This document shows positions 25,473 to 33,102 of a stretch of 64,000 nucleotides of DNA, one piece after another. The position numbers and the translations under genes are program-made. Each line of letters opens with the position of its first letter. Within the stretch, counting starts at the first letter, position 1. The notes below the pieces were generated by a model. That model did not search any database, was not told the origin of the DNA, and was given only the letters and a program-made list of their open reading frames with translations. The stretch comes from Paenibacillus sp. BSR1-1 (GTDB taxonomy: Bacteria; Bacillota; Bacilli; Bacillales; Cytobacillaceae): assembly GCF_030403775.1 (NCBI RefSeq), contig NZ_JAQMWQ010000006.1, forward strand, positions 1-64,000, in the 5' to 3' direction.

Positions 25473-26705
25473 ATGGCTACATACTTTTTAGTAATTATCT
25501 ACTTGGCTTTTATCAGCTTGGGTTTGCCTGATTCCTTGTTAGGAGTGTCATGGTCTTTGATGCAAACGGAATTTGGGGCACCGCTTGAGACTGCCGGATT
25601 GCTTTTTATGACAATTGCTGGAGGAACAATCATTTCCAGTTTTGCTAGCGGAGAGGTGCTTAAACGCTTCGGAACTGGCATTGTGACATTTTTCAGTTGT
25701 TTCATGACAGCTGGAGCATTACTTGGGTTTCATTTTGCTCCCTCGGTTTTTTGGTTGTTTATATGTGCCATACCACTTGGATTAGGTGCAGGTGCAGTGG
25801 ATACGGGGCTAAACAATTTTGTAGCGGCACATTACAAAGCACACCACATGAGCTGGCTTCATTGTTTTTGGGGAGTTGGGGCGACACTTGGTCCCGTGAT
25901 TATGGCTCAATTTATTTCAGGTCAACATTCTTGGAGAAGCGGGTATCTTGCCATTGCAGGTCTTCAGATTGCATTAGTTATTATTCTATTCTTCACTTTG
26001 CCTTTATGGAATAAGGTTGGAGGAAGCAGCAGTGGTATCTCAGTTAATGAGGCAGAAACCAATAATAATGGATTGAATGGTGCAAATGCTAAATATCGAA
26101 AACCCATGCAAATTAGGGGAGTTAAACTAGCGTTATTATCTTTCCTGTTTTATTGTGGAGCAGAAGCAACGATGGGTCTCTGGGGAAGTAGTTTCCTCGT
26201 AAATGTTAAAGATTTATCCGTAGACGCAGCCGCAAAATGGGTTTCCTTGTTTTACACGGGAATAACCATAGGTAGATTTATCACAGGTTTTGTTACCTTA
26301 AAAATAGGTAACCGTACTCTCATTCGGATGGGGCAACTACTAGCATTAATTGGTGCGGCGCTTCTATTTCTGCCATTGCCGTCCACGTTCTCGCTAGTTG
26401 GTTTTATTATGGTTGGATTAGGATTAGCACCTATTTTCCCATGTATGTTACATGAAACACCAAAACGTTTTGGACAGGAACATTCTCAGACCATCATGGG
26501 GTATCAAATGGCTGTTGCCTATACAGGCAGTACGTTCCTGCCGCCACTTCTTGGTTTCATTGCCGCACACTCAACAATAGGGATCTTCCCATTTGTTATT
26601 GCTAGTTTTGTTGCAATAATGTTCTTAGGTTCTGAAAAATTAAATGCCATATTGAATAGAAACGATTTATTATGTGCAAAAAATAAAAACTCTAACATAA
26701 TTTAA
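25473..26705 (+). CDS. MFS transporter of the FHS/FucP-like sugar group
   Basis: A 410-residue, 12-helix major facilitator. The segments ISLGLPDSLLGVSWSLMQ, GLGAGAVDTGLNNFVAAHY and SWLHCFWGVGATLGP are typical of fucose/glucose/N-acetylglucosamine-type permeases, and a second half begins after a hydrophilic loop of about residues 188-212. It sits 30 bases after the ROK regulator, with the same orientation and no terminator between, so the pair forms a small sugar-responsive operon. Which sugar is carried cannot be told; no kinase or isomerase gene accompanies it. It converges with the sugar dehydrogenase gene, the stops being 1 base apart. Confidence 0.83.
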   Translation: MATYFLVIIYLAFISLGLPDSLLGVSWSLMQTEFGAPLETAGLLFMTIAGGTIISSFASGEVLKRFGTGIVTFFSCFMTAGALLGFHFAPSVFWLFICAIPLGLGAGAVDTGLNNFVAAHYKAHHMSWLHCFWGVGATLGPVIMAQFISGQHSWRSGYLAIAGLQIALVIILFFTLPLWNKVGGSSSGISVNEAETNNNGLNGANAKYRKPMQIRGVKLALLSFLFYCGAEATMGLWGSSFLVNVKDLSVDAAAKWVSLFYTGITIGRFITGFVTLKIGNRTLIRMGQLLALIGAALLFLPLPSTFSLVGFIMVGLGLAPIFPCMLHETPKRFGQEHSQTIMGYQMAVAYTGSTFLPPLLGFIAAHSTIGIFPFVIASFVAIMFLGSEKLNAILNRNDLLCAKNKNSNII

Positions 26706-26706
26706 T

Positions 26707-28131
26707 TCATGGAACAATTTCAAAAACAGTACCCTGGTTAAAATCAGTCACTTTCATAGAGCCATAAACCCCTAAATATAGTCTGGTTTGATCAAGGTTC
26801 GTTCCCAAATTAACATAATAAGATGATTGTGATCCAAAATTATAGTCAGTTTCGATCACACTATAATCATTTAGTTTACCATCTGTTCTTACCCTGCTAT
26901 AAGCTAAAACCCCTCTAACAGGAGAGCGAGACTCTTCCTTTCGGGCAAGGTCTGTAAACACAACGCGTCCCGTTAAATCGGGGATTCCATTTCCCATATA
27001 GGCCTGCACTCCCGTAAGGGCGGTTCCTCCAAACTTATCGGGCCTTTGATCTCTATGAAAATAACTAGTTAGAGGCTGAAGTCGCCTTACTGAAAATTTG
27101 ATTGCTTCATCGAAATAAGCCATTGTTTTCTCGTCTAACCCCTGGGTAGTAGTGCAGTTCCTAATGATCGATGTAGGAAAAGCACCTTCCCAGCCTCGCC
27201 AGCCAAAGTTAATTAACCCTTCTGGATCTTGTTCCATATTCATTAAAGAAGCTTTAACAAGCTGAGGCACCGGTATTGGTTTGTAATGAACGAATGAAAA
27301 AATCGACTCCACCAAATCCTGTCCGACAATTCCTACATATTTAAAATACTGATTATAAAACTGTTGAAAGGAAATGCCAGGTATATTACGGACCCCTTTG
27401 GCCATAACCGCAAGCGTTTCCTGAATTGGTACGGGCAGTTCATTAAAACGTGTGACTACTGGTGGGTTAATGATAAATGTATTTTTACTTACATCAATTT
27501 CAATAATTTTACCGGCAATTTCCATATCGTCCTGACTTAAATTGAATGGATCATAGCCCGACCCGCCATCCCCAGTTGTTAAAACCAGTTTTCCTGTTTC
27601 AGGTGAAAAGTTTAAACTATTGAGACCATTATGATTCATAAATGGTCGTCTTAAGTTAAGCAGTGTCCGTCGTTTTTGTGGATGTCCATTCGATTGTAAA
27701 ATCCATTCTTCTACTGTATCAATATGATCATATTGAGATTCTCTATTTTCCCACTTTAGGTTTAAGGTTTTGGGATCACATGGGTTAGGATTAAAACCTT
27801 CTGAAAGAGCACCTGGACCTTGTGTTCCTGCGAGTGAATAATGAAGATAAAACAGGCCGTTATAAAAAAATTGGGGATGAAACGCAAGGCCCAGCAATCC
27901 CCGTTCATCATAACCACCGGACTCCCCTTGTTTAATGATTAGAGAGCGAATATCTAAAAAAGTCCGTAAACTTGGGTTTGCTATGTAAAAGATTTCTCCA
28001 ACCTGCGTTGCAATAAATAATCGTTCAGTTGTATCACCTGGAAGAATCGTTGTTTTCAATACAGTGGGTAAGTTGATCTTACTAACAATAGGACGTAAAC
28101 GAACCTTAACTTTTTTCACCCGACTTTCCAC
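26707..28131 (-). CDS. PQQ-type sugar dehydrogenase-like six-bladed propeller protein
   Basis: A 474-residue protein of the glucose/sorbosone dehydrogenase family. Recognisable are INLPTVLKTTILPGDTTERLFIATQVGEI, GYDERGLLGLAFHPQF, the propeller loop MNHNGLNSLNFSPETGKLVLTTGDGGSGYDP, GLINFGWRGWEG and the terminal FNQGTVFEIVP. Family enzymes oxidise sugars with pyrroloquinoline quinone and are usually exported; here no signal peptide is seen, and PQQ synthesis genes are not in the window, so an intracellular or non-enzymatic role is possible. It converges with the sugar MFS gene; a functional link is plausible but not shown by co-transcription. Long insertions (about 105-150) distinguish it from short members. 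Confidence 0.75.
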   Translation of the reverse strand: MESRVKKVKVRLRPIVSKINLPTVLKTTILPGDTTERLFIATQVGEIFYIANPSLRTFLDIRSLIIKQGESGGYDERGLLGLAFHPQFFYNGLFYLHYSLAGTQGPGALSEGFNPNPCDPKTLNLKWENRESQYDHIDTVEEWILQSNGHPQKRRTLLNLRRPFMNHNGLNSLNFSPETGKLVLTTGDGGSGYDPFNLSQDDMEIAGKIIEIDVSKNTFIINPPVVTRFNELPVPIQETLAVMAKGVRNIPGISFQQFYNQYFKYVGIVGQDLVESIFSFVHYKPIPVPQLVKASLMNMEQDPEGLINFGWRGWEGAFPTSIIRNCTTTQGLDEKTMAYFDEAIKFSVRRLQPLTSYFHRDQRPDKFGGTALTGVQAYMGNGIPDLTGRVVFTDLARKEESRSPVRGVLAYSRVRTDGKLNDYSVIETDYNFGSQSSYYVNLGTNLDQTRLYLGVYGSMKVTDFNQGTVFEIVP

Positions 28132-28230
28132 TCCTTCTTATTGTTTTCTTTTATAAGAATATGACTAGAACAGTTCTATCAGTACCAAATAAGGGATGTG
28201 GAGGTGTTTTTGTCTTCAGAAAATTTCTGA

Positions 28231-28714
28231 GTAATTGTTACTATAAATCTAGCAAATATGAAGTAGTAAAACCGTTTTCGGAAATACAATATTTTTGGTG
28301 CGTGATTGTTTTCAGTATCGTTCCATCGGTTTTGCTGGCATTTCTTAGTTTTACAGATGCCGGCCCTTGGTTTATGAGAACAGTGCTAGGTGCTGACAAG
28401 ACATTGGCAGCTGAAAGTCTGCGTGTATTGAAATTTTTTATTATTAAAACGATGGTCTTCCCTTGGGTGGATTACTTCGGAGGCATTCTTATGCTTCAAA
28501 AAAGTACAAAGTCTCTATTAAAACCGCAAATTTTTAATATGGTCACTGTGGTCCTCGTAATTATTCCGTTAGTATTTTGGAATATCCGGCACTAAATGGC
28601 AGTGCAGGTGCTATTGCCGCTTCGACTGGTGAATTAATCGGCCTAATTGCTGTTTACTTCGTTATATCCCGCAGGCAAAAGATCCCTCAAGTGGCAGAAC
28701 AGAAAACGATTTAA
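28231..28714 (+). pseudogene. C-terminal remnant of a MatE-like membrane exporter
   Basis: From about 28270 the translation shows membrane helices typical of a Bacillaceae multi-antimicrobial-extrusion-like protein: WCVIVFSIVPSVLLAFLSF, then VLGADKTLAAESLRVLKFF and PWVDYFGGILMLQKSTKSLL. At about 28585 the frame shifts, and the protein resumes as PALNGSAGAIAASTGELIGL up to a stop at 28712-28714. The N-terminal half is missing and the first ~35 codons look unrelated. The remnant lies in the space between the sugar dehydrogenase and etfB. Family assignment is from memory of similar proteins and is only moderately sure. Confidence 0.5.
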
Positions 28715-28899
28715 TTTCTTCAAGCATGGCTCCTCTCCCAGGTCGTGCGTTTTTTTGTTTTGGTCTTTGTTAGGGATTTAATAGAGTTATTTGTGAGAAA
28801 TTTAGAATGTTTGGACATCTCTTTTAATAAAGTAATAGTAAACGGGCGTAAAAAGGCTTATTAGCCGTAAAACTGCCGGCAAGTATAGGGAGGGGTAAA

Positions 28900-29727
28900 A
28901 TGCTGCATATTGTAGCCTGTATCAAGCAAGTGCCTGATACCAAAATTATTAAGATGAATCCAAAAACAAATACAATGGACCGCAGGACGGCGCCTGCGAT
29001 CTTGAATCCTTATGATGCTCATGCGGTCGAAGAGGCGGTACGCCTAAAGGAAAGGTATGGGGGAATCGTTTCCGTTGTCACGATGGGGCCGCCACCAGCG
29101 GTAAACGCGATCAAAACGTGTATTGAAATTGGCGCTGATGAGGGCTATTTAATCACCGACCGCCGGTTTGCGGGTGCGGATACATTGGCAACGAGCTATG
29201 CCGTGACAAAGGCGATTGAAAAGATTGCCAAAACGAGGCCGGTCGATTTGATTATTTGCGGCAAAATGTCCATCGACGGTGATACCGGGCAAGTCGGGCC
29301 CGGGATAGCGAGGAGGCTCGATATTCCACCGCTGACTTCTGTGAACAAAGTTGAGGAAATTAATCAGGAAGAAGGATATGCCATTGTCCATCGCAAGTTG
29401 GAGGACGGTTATGAGGTAGTCAAGTCTTCATTGCCGTGTTTGTTTTCTGTTGAAAAAACCATCAATGAAGTGCCGTATTCTCCGCTTCCAAACATGATTA
29501 AAGCTGCTCGATACAAACCGCATATCTGGTCTGTTGATGATCTGGAAGGGGTTGATATCAAGCAGCTAGGTTTGAAGGGGTCCCCAACGATTGTTTCTAA
29601 AGTATGGGCTCCGCAAAAACCGGCAGGGGGAACGTTCTTTGAAGGCAGCCCTCGGGAACAAGTGGAGCAATTGCTTTCTGTCGTACTCGAAAAGCGAGAA
29701 CTGTTTGAAGTGAAGGGGGAAAAGTAA
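28900..29727 (+). CDS. etfB: Electron transfer flavoprotein beta subunit (FixA-like)
   Basis: A 275-residue soluble protein that with EtfA forms the heterodimer carrying electrons from dehydrogenases to quinone. Typical pieces are IVACIKQVPDT, LNPYDAHAVEEAVRLKE, VTMGPP, ADTLATSYAV, and DLIICGKMSIDGDTGQVGPGIA. It is longer and more FixA-like than the housekeeping etfB of Bacillus fatty-acid oxidation, so it is probably a second, specialised ETF. A strong GGGAGGGG site precedes the ATG. etfA follows immediately. No FixC/FixX-type oxidoreductase or acyl-CoA dehydrogenase gene is next to it, so its electron donor is unknown. The two genes are GC-richer than the flanks. Confidence 0.88.
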   Translation: MLHIVACIKQVPDTKIIKMNPKTNTMDRRTAPAILNPYDAHAVEEAVRLKERYGGIVSVVTMGPPPAVNAIKTCIEIGADEGYLITDRRFAGADTLATSYAVTKAIEKIAKTRPVDLIICGKMSIDGDTGQVGPGIARRLDIPPLTSVNKVEEINQEEGYAIVHRKLEDGYEVVKSSLPCLFSVEKTINEVPYSPLPNMIKAARYKPHIWSVDDLEGVDIKQLGLKGSPTIVSKVWAPQKPAGGTFFEGSPREQVEQLLSVVLEKRELFEVKGEK

Positions 29728-30747
29728 TTGGATTTCCAAGATTACCAAGGTGTATGGGTATTCATTGAAAAGAAGGATGAAGCGGTTGCCTCCGTATCCC
29801 TTGAACTATTGGGTGCTGGTAGGAAGCTGGCAGACAAACGGGGAGTGGAATTGGCGGGCATTTTAATCGGGGAAAATGTTAAACATTTAACAAAAACCGT
29901 ATTTGAATATGGAGCAGATAAAGTGTATGTCTATGACCAACCTATCTTTAAGCATTATCGAACCGAATCCTTCATGAGGGCGCTGCTGGACTGTACGGAA
30001 AAATATAAACCAGAAATTATCCTTTTCGGTGCCACCTCAACGGGAAAAGACCTAGCAAGCGCGGTCGCCACCGATATGCCAACTGGGTTGACGGCGGATA
30101 CGACCGAACTGGATGTGGAAGAGGAAACAGGGTTACTCTTGGCGAGCAGACCGGCATTTGGCGGAAATATTATGGCGACCATATTATGTAAAAAATACCG
30201 GCCTCAAATGGCGACTGTACGTTCCAAGGTCATGAAGGCACTGCCCCCTCAGCCAGGAAGAACTGGCAACATCGTGGAAGAAACCATATCCTTAAAGGAA
30301 GAAGATATTCGTACAAAAGTCTTGGAAATTGTAAGGGAAACCGTTAAAAAAGTAAGAATCGACGAAGCGGACATCATTGTTGCCGGCGGAAAAGGATTAG
30401 GGAGCTTCGAGGGCTTTCAGTTAATTCACCAATTGGCGGAAACCGTTGGAGGAGCGGTCGGTGCCAGCAGAGATGTGGTGGAAGCTGGCTGGATTGAACA
30501 CGCACATCAAGTAGGGCAGACCGGTGTGACCGTGACTCCGAAAATTTATTTTGCAATTGGGATCTCCGGTGCGATTCAACATATTGTGGGAATGAAAAAT
30601 TCCGGCTTAATCATTGCCATTAATAAGGACAAAGAAGCCCCTATTTTTCAAAACTGCCATTATGGAATCGTTGGCGATGCCTTTGAGATCGTTCCTATTT
30701 TAATCGAACAATTTAAAAATGCTTTATCTAAAGAAAAGGTAAGGTAA
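29728..30747 (+). CDS. etfA: Electron transfer flavoprotein alpha subunit (FixB-like)
   Basis: A 339-residue partner of etfB. The C-terminal FAD domain is complete: VVAGGKGLGSFEGFQL, GASRDVVEAGWI, HQVGQTGVTVTPKIYFAIGI, SGAIQHIVGM, AINKDKEAPIF and GDAFEIVPILI. The start is TTG at 29728, directly after the etfB stop, using the GGGGG inside the end of etfB, so translation is coupled. The N-terminal domain (WVFIEKKDEAVASVSLELLGAGRKLAD) is normal. The pair is not followed by further genes; a terminator lies at 30883, after about 135 bases in which nothing is seen. Confidence 0.88.
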   Translation: MDFQDYQGVWVFIEKKDEAVASVSLELLGAGRKLADKRGVELAGILIGENVKHLTKTVFEYGADKVYVYDQPIFKHYRTESFMRALLDCTEKYKPEIILFGATSTGKDLASAVATDMPTGLTADTTELDVEEETGLLLASRPAFGGNIMATILCKKYRPQMATVRSKVMKALPPQPGRTGNIVEETISLKEEDIRTKVLEIVRETVKKVRIDEADIIVAGGKGLGSFEGFQLIHQLAETVGGAVGASRDVVEAGWIEHAHQVGQTGVTVTPKIYFAIGISGAIQHIVGMKNSGLIIAINKDKEAPIFQNCHYGIVGDAFEIVPILIEQFKNALSKEKVR

Positions 30748-30882
30748 CCCGGGGACGTTTCTCCTGGCTTCCCAAACTCCTTTCGTGAATCTTATAGGCG
30801 ACGATGTGGGCCTTCTTAAACTATATGGAGAAATTTAAGAGGTGACCCATGAAGATATCCCACAATAGATCTTAAATGAATC

Positions 30883-30930
30883 AAAAAACCCTTATTACTT
30901 TAAATTTCTTATACAATAAGGGTTTTTTTA
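30883..30930 (+). terminator. Terminator downstream of etfBA
   Basis: AAAAAACCCTTATT pairs perfectly with AATAAGGGTTTTTT (14 bp) and is followed by more T. It is symmetrical enough to serve the minus-strand thioesterase gene at 30979-31479 as well. Confidence 0.8.
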
Positions 30931-30978
30931 TTTTGTTTTTGCCACCATTTTTGATTAGAGAGGAAATCAACGTACTAA

Positions 30979-31479
30979 TTAATTTGTTGTTAAGAAAGTG
31001 GCTAATTCTTTGCTCTTTTGTTTTCTTTCCTTGCGCATTTTTGCTCGCTCTGGTGCAGTTTCATGCAATTTTTTCTCTTCTTCTGTTTCAGGAATGACCT
31101 CGGGAACATGTGCCGGACGTTTATCCTGATCAAGTGCAACAAAGGTTAGTAGAGCAGTAGCTGCAATTCTACGTTCACCACATTTTAAATCTTCAGCAAT
31201 AATCTTTACAAAAACTTCCATGGAAGATGTACCTGTCCATGTCACATAGGATTCAAAACAAACCGAATCTGATGTATGAATAGGACATAAGAAGTCAACT
31301 GAATCGGTCGAAGCAGTAACACATTCCCTGCGACTATGTCGAGCAGCGGAAATAGACGCTACCTGGTCCACATCACTCAATAATCGTCCCCCAAATAATG
31401 TATTGTGGTTGTTTACGTCATTTGGAAATACACGACTTGTTCGTAAAACTCTTGATTCTCTACAAAATTTTGCTTCCAT
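30979..31479 (-). CDS. Hot-dog acyl-CoA thioesterase (YkhA-like)
   Basis: A 166-residue cytoplasmic thioesterase of the YciA/BACH group, close to B. subtilis YkhA. Seen are the hot-dog start SRVLRTSRVFPNDVNNHNTLFGGRLLSDVDQVA (the N-H-x-x-x-x-F-G-G motif and catalytic Asp), RECVTASTDSVDFLCPI and VTWTGTSSMEVFVKIIAED. It hydrolyses long-chain acyl-CoA. The basic C-terminus (KMRKERKQKSKEL) is common in the family. ATG 31479 is chosen, 10 bases after AAGGAG; the GTG at 31491 overlaps that site. Monocistronic. Confidence 0.85.
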   Translation of the reverse strand: MEAKFCRESRVLRTSRVFPNDVNNHNTLFGGRLLSDVDQVASISAARHSRRECVTASTDSVDFLCPIHTSDSVCFESYVTWTGTSSMEVFVKIIAEDLKCGERRIAATALLTFVALDQDKRPAHVPEVIPETEEEKKLHETAPERAKMRKERKQKSKELATFLTTN

Positions 31480-31491
31480 ACATATTCTCAC

Positions 31492-31751
31492 TCCTTTGTT
31501 ATATGTCCTTAATTTAAAGATTTTAAATTCATTATGAATAGGATAAATGAATTATCCGAATAATGAAAATTGCAAAAAAAAATATTAAAATATAAGGAAT
31601 TTTCATATGGAAAAATATGTAATTGTTCATATGAATTCGATATTGAAGGTTCTTCAATGGTTTGCTTTGGTGAGCTTTTGTACGTAGTAAAACAATCATT
31701 TTTTGCCTTTTTGATCCATTCCCCTAAAGGCACGTCCCCGAGATTTTTTAC
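31492..31751. other. Intergenic stretch without recognisable gene
   Basis: Two overlapping frames of 61-74 codons run in opposite directions, but neither has a ribosome site or protein-like motif. Nothing else is seen up to the promoter at 31752. Confidence 0.4.
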
Positions 31752-31780
31752 TTGAATTTCTGTTCAGTGGGTGTTATTGT
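31752..31780 (+). promoter_or_regulatory. Promoter of the S-box leader
   Basis: TTGAAT (31752-31757), 17 bases, TATTGT (31775-31780). It lies about 27 bases before the first stem of the S-box. Confidence 0.55.
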
Positions 31781-31806
31781 TATTAAAAAATAAATAGCGA
31801 TAAACT

Positions 31807-31971
31807 TCTTATCCAGAGTGGTAGAGGGACAGGCCCTATGATACCCGGCAACCATCAGTCAAAATATTGACTTGAAACGGTGCTAATTCCTGCAAAGGTG
31901 TTAACCTTTGAAAGATGAGAGGAAAGTATTTCATCATACCAACCTCTCTTTTAATCTAAGAGAGGTTTTTT
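31807..31971 (+). promoter_or_regulatory. S-box (SAM-I) riboswitch with terminator
   Basis: The conserved S-box core is plain: CTTATCCAGAG, GGTAGAGGGAC, the GGCCCTATGATACCCGGCAACC region (31832 onward), GGTGCTAATTCCTGC and the closing pairing GAUGAG at about 31915. It is followed by a perfect intrinsic terminator AACCTCTCTT/AAGAGAGGTT plus TTTT (31941-31971). Such leaders stop transcription when S-adenosylmethionine is plentiful, so the downstream MsrA-like gene should be expressed in methionine shortage. Confidence 0.93.
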
Positions 31972-31987
31972 GAATGGAAAGAAGGCT

Positions 31988-32008
31988 TATCGCTCTAAAG
32001 GAGCGATA
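31988..32008 (+). promoter_or_regulatory. Hairpin covering the ribosome binding site
   Basis: TATCGCTC pairs perfectly with GAGCGATA around a TAAAG loop. The ribosome site AAAGGAG of the next gene (31997-32003) lies half in the loop and half in the 3' arm, so the hairpin could limit translation in addition to the S-box. Confidence 0.5.
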
Positions 32009-32012
32009 TTAA

Positions 32013-32366
32013 ATGGAAAGAGCAGTGTTTGGTGCAAGCGAATTTTTTAGTCAAAAAGCATTTATTACAGGATATCGTGGGATTGAAAAGGTTCGAAATG
32101 GATATCTAAAAGACTCAAATGTAAAGATAGTAGAAATATGGTTTAATCCGTGGAAAATATCTTATGATGAACTAGTAGAATTGTTTTTTGATTTACATGA
32201 CCCAACAGCAAGAGAAGGTCAGCTGTATAAAAATCAATCCTTCATTTTCTTTTCTGATCTTCATCAAGTAACAGTAGCCAAACAAAAGAAAAACGAGCTG
32301 CAACATATATTAAATAATGAAATTATTACAGAAATTACTCCAGTATGGGAGAATATTAGCTTTTGA
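32013..32366 (+). CDS. MsrA-like protein lacking the catalytic cysteine
   Basis: A 117-residue protein resembling the N-terminal two thirds of peptide-methionine (S)-S-oxide reductase MsrA. AVFGASEFFSQKAFITGYRG aligns with the active-site start A-[TV]-F-G-A-G-C-F-W-G; the catalytic Cys is replaced by Glu10. The later HDPTAREGQLYKNQSFIFF stretch (as LHDPTAREGQLYKN) corresponds to the H-D-P-T…N-R-Q-x-x-D-x-G-x-Q-Y region, but parts of the substrate pocket are changed. Thus it is probably not a normal reductase; it may bind methionine derivatives or be a diverged enzyme. The S-box and SD hairpin upstream tie it to methionine metabolism and suggest that it is functional. No paralogue with the Cys is in the window. 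Confidence 0.75.
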   Translation: MERAVFGASEFFSQKAFITGYRGIEKVRNGYLKDSNVKIVEIWFNPWKISYDELVELFFDLHDPTAREGQLYKNQSFIFFSDLHQVTVAKQKKNELQHILNNEIITEITPVWENISF

Positions 32367-32388
32367 ATTCATGATAGGGATGTGTACT

Positions 32389-32919
32389 ATGAACTATACA
32401 ACCGAGCGCACACGGCGCCAAATCATACAAAGTTTTATGCGTGTTTTACAAACGAAACGATTCTCACATATCACGGTTCAAGATATTTGTGATGATGCGT
32501 TAATTCATCGCACGTCTTTTTATCGATATTATGAAGATAAATACAGCCTGCTAAGAGATTTTATTTATCATTTATCTGAAGAGATTATTAAATTAAATAA
32601 GGAATGTAATACTGACACGTTTAAATTACTGGTCGATTATGTAGATGAACATTTTGTATTATTTGAAAATACGTTATTGGGATCGGATGGGCATATCTTT
32701 TTCAAAAGCATGGTTAAAACGGCAAGTGATATTTTACGTGAACATTCCAAAACAGAGAATGATCCGATTTCTACAAAAATCAATCAGTCGAAATATCCTG
32801 AGGTCATGTGTGACTTATATGCCACTTCCTTTATAACCATCTTACAGAATTGGGTTAGTAAGGAATATAATTATAAGAAAGAGGAGCTGTTCGAAATCTT
32901 CAACCAGGTCATGTTGTAA
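32389..32919 (+). CDS. TetR/AcrR-family regulator
   Basis: A 176-residue repressor-type protein. The N-terminal helix-turn-helix is clear (RRQIIQSFMRVLQTKRFSHITVQDICDDALIHRTSFYRYYEDKYSLL, residues about 9-55). The C-terminal domain is short and ligand-specific, of the TetR_C group often paired with MMPL or drug exporters. ATG 32389 is used, 7-8 bases after AGGGA; upstream in-frame ATGs lie within the end of the MsrA-like gene. It precedes an MMPL exporter gene by 183 bases with an own promoter in between, so it probably controls this exporter and perhaps itself through the inverted repeat at 32918-32947. Confidence 0.85.
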   Translation: MNYTTERTRRQIIQSFMRVLQTKRFSHITVQDICDDALIHRTSFYRYYEDKYSLLRDFIYHLSEEIIKLNKECNTDTFKLLVDYVDEHFVLFENTLLGSDGHIFFKSMVKTASDILREHSKTENDPISTKINQSKYPEVMCDLYATSFITILQNWVSKEYNYKKEELFEIFNQVML

Positions 32920-32947
32920 TAATACAAATCGCTAATAATGTATTATT
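32918..32947. promoter_or_regulatory. Inverted repeat between tetR-type gene and MMPL gene
   Basis: AATAATACA and TGTATTATT, 9-base arms 12 bases apart, overlapping the stop codon of the TetR gene and lying 27 bases before the MMPL promoter. Either an operator for the TetR protein or a weak terminator. Confidence 0.4.
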
Positions 32948-32973
32948 TTGATGCACTCGTTCCATTTTGCTTT

Positions 32974-33002
32974 TTGAACCCTTCCTATTCCCTTGTTATA
33001 GT
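32974..33002 (+). promoter_or_regulatory. Promoter of the MMPL gene
   Basis: TTGAAC (32974-32979), 17 bases, TATAGT (32997-33002), about 100 bases before the GTG start. Confidence 0.55.
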
Positions 33003-33102
33003 GACTAATGTGAAGAGGGAATTCGATGATGTTTTGTTTTTTCTGAAAGAAGACCAATAGGAAAAATAAACATTTTATTCAAAATAGGAGGGAACAAGTA
33101 GG

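Noticed and set aside
25697-26014. A 105-codon second frame within the sugar MFS gene
   Set aside because: The main frame has continuous membrane helices on both sides; the second frame gives a Cys/Ser/Trp-rich peptide with no start site.
20674-26705. The STAND gene, ROK regulator and MFS transporter as one multi-gene defence system
   Set aside because: A perfect terminator follows the STAND gene and the ROK/MFS pair has its own operators, so they are separate units; proximity alone is not evidence.
31509-31755. Opposing frames of 74 and 61 codons before the S-box
   Set aside because: No ribosome site in either direction, low-complexity AT-rich sequence, and the two frames overlap almost fully.
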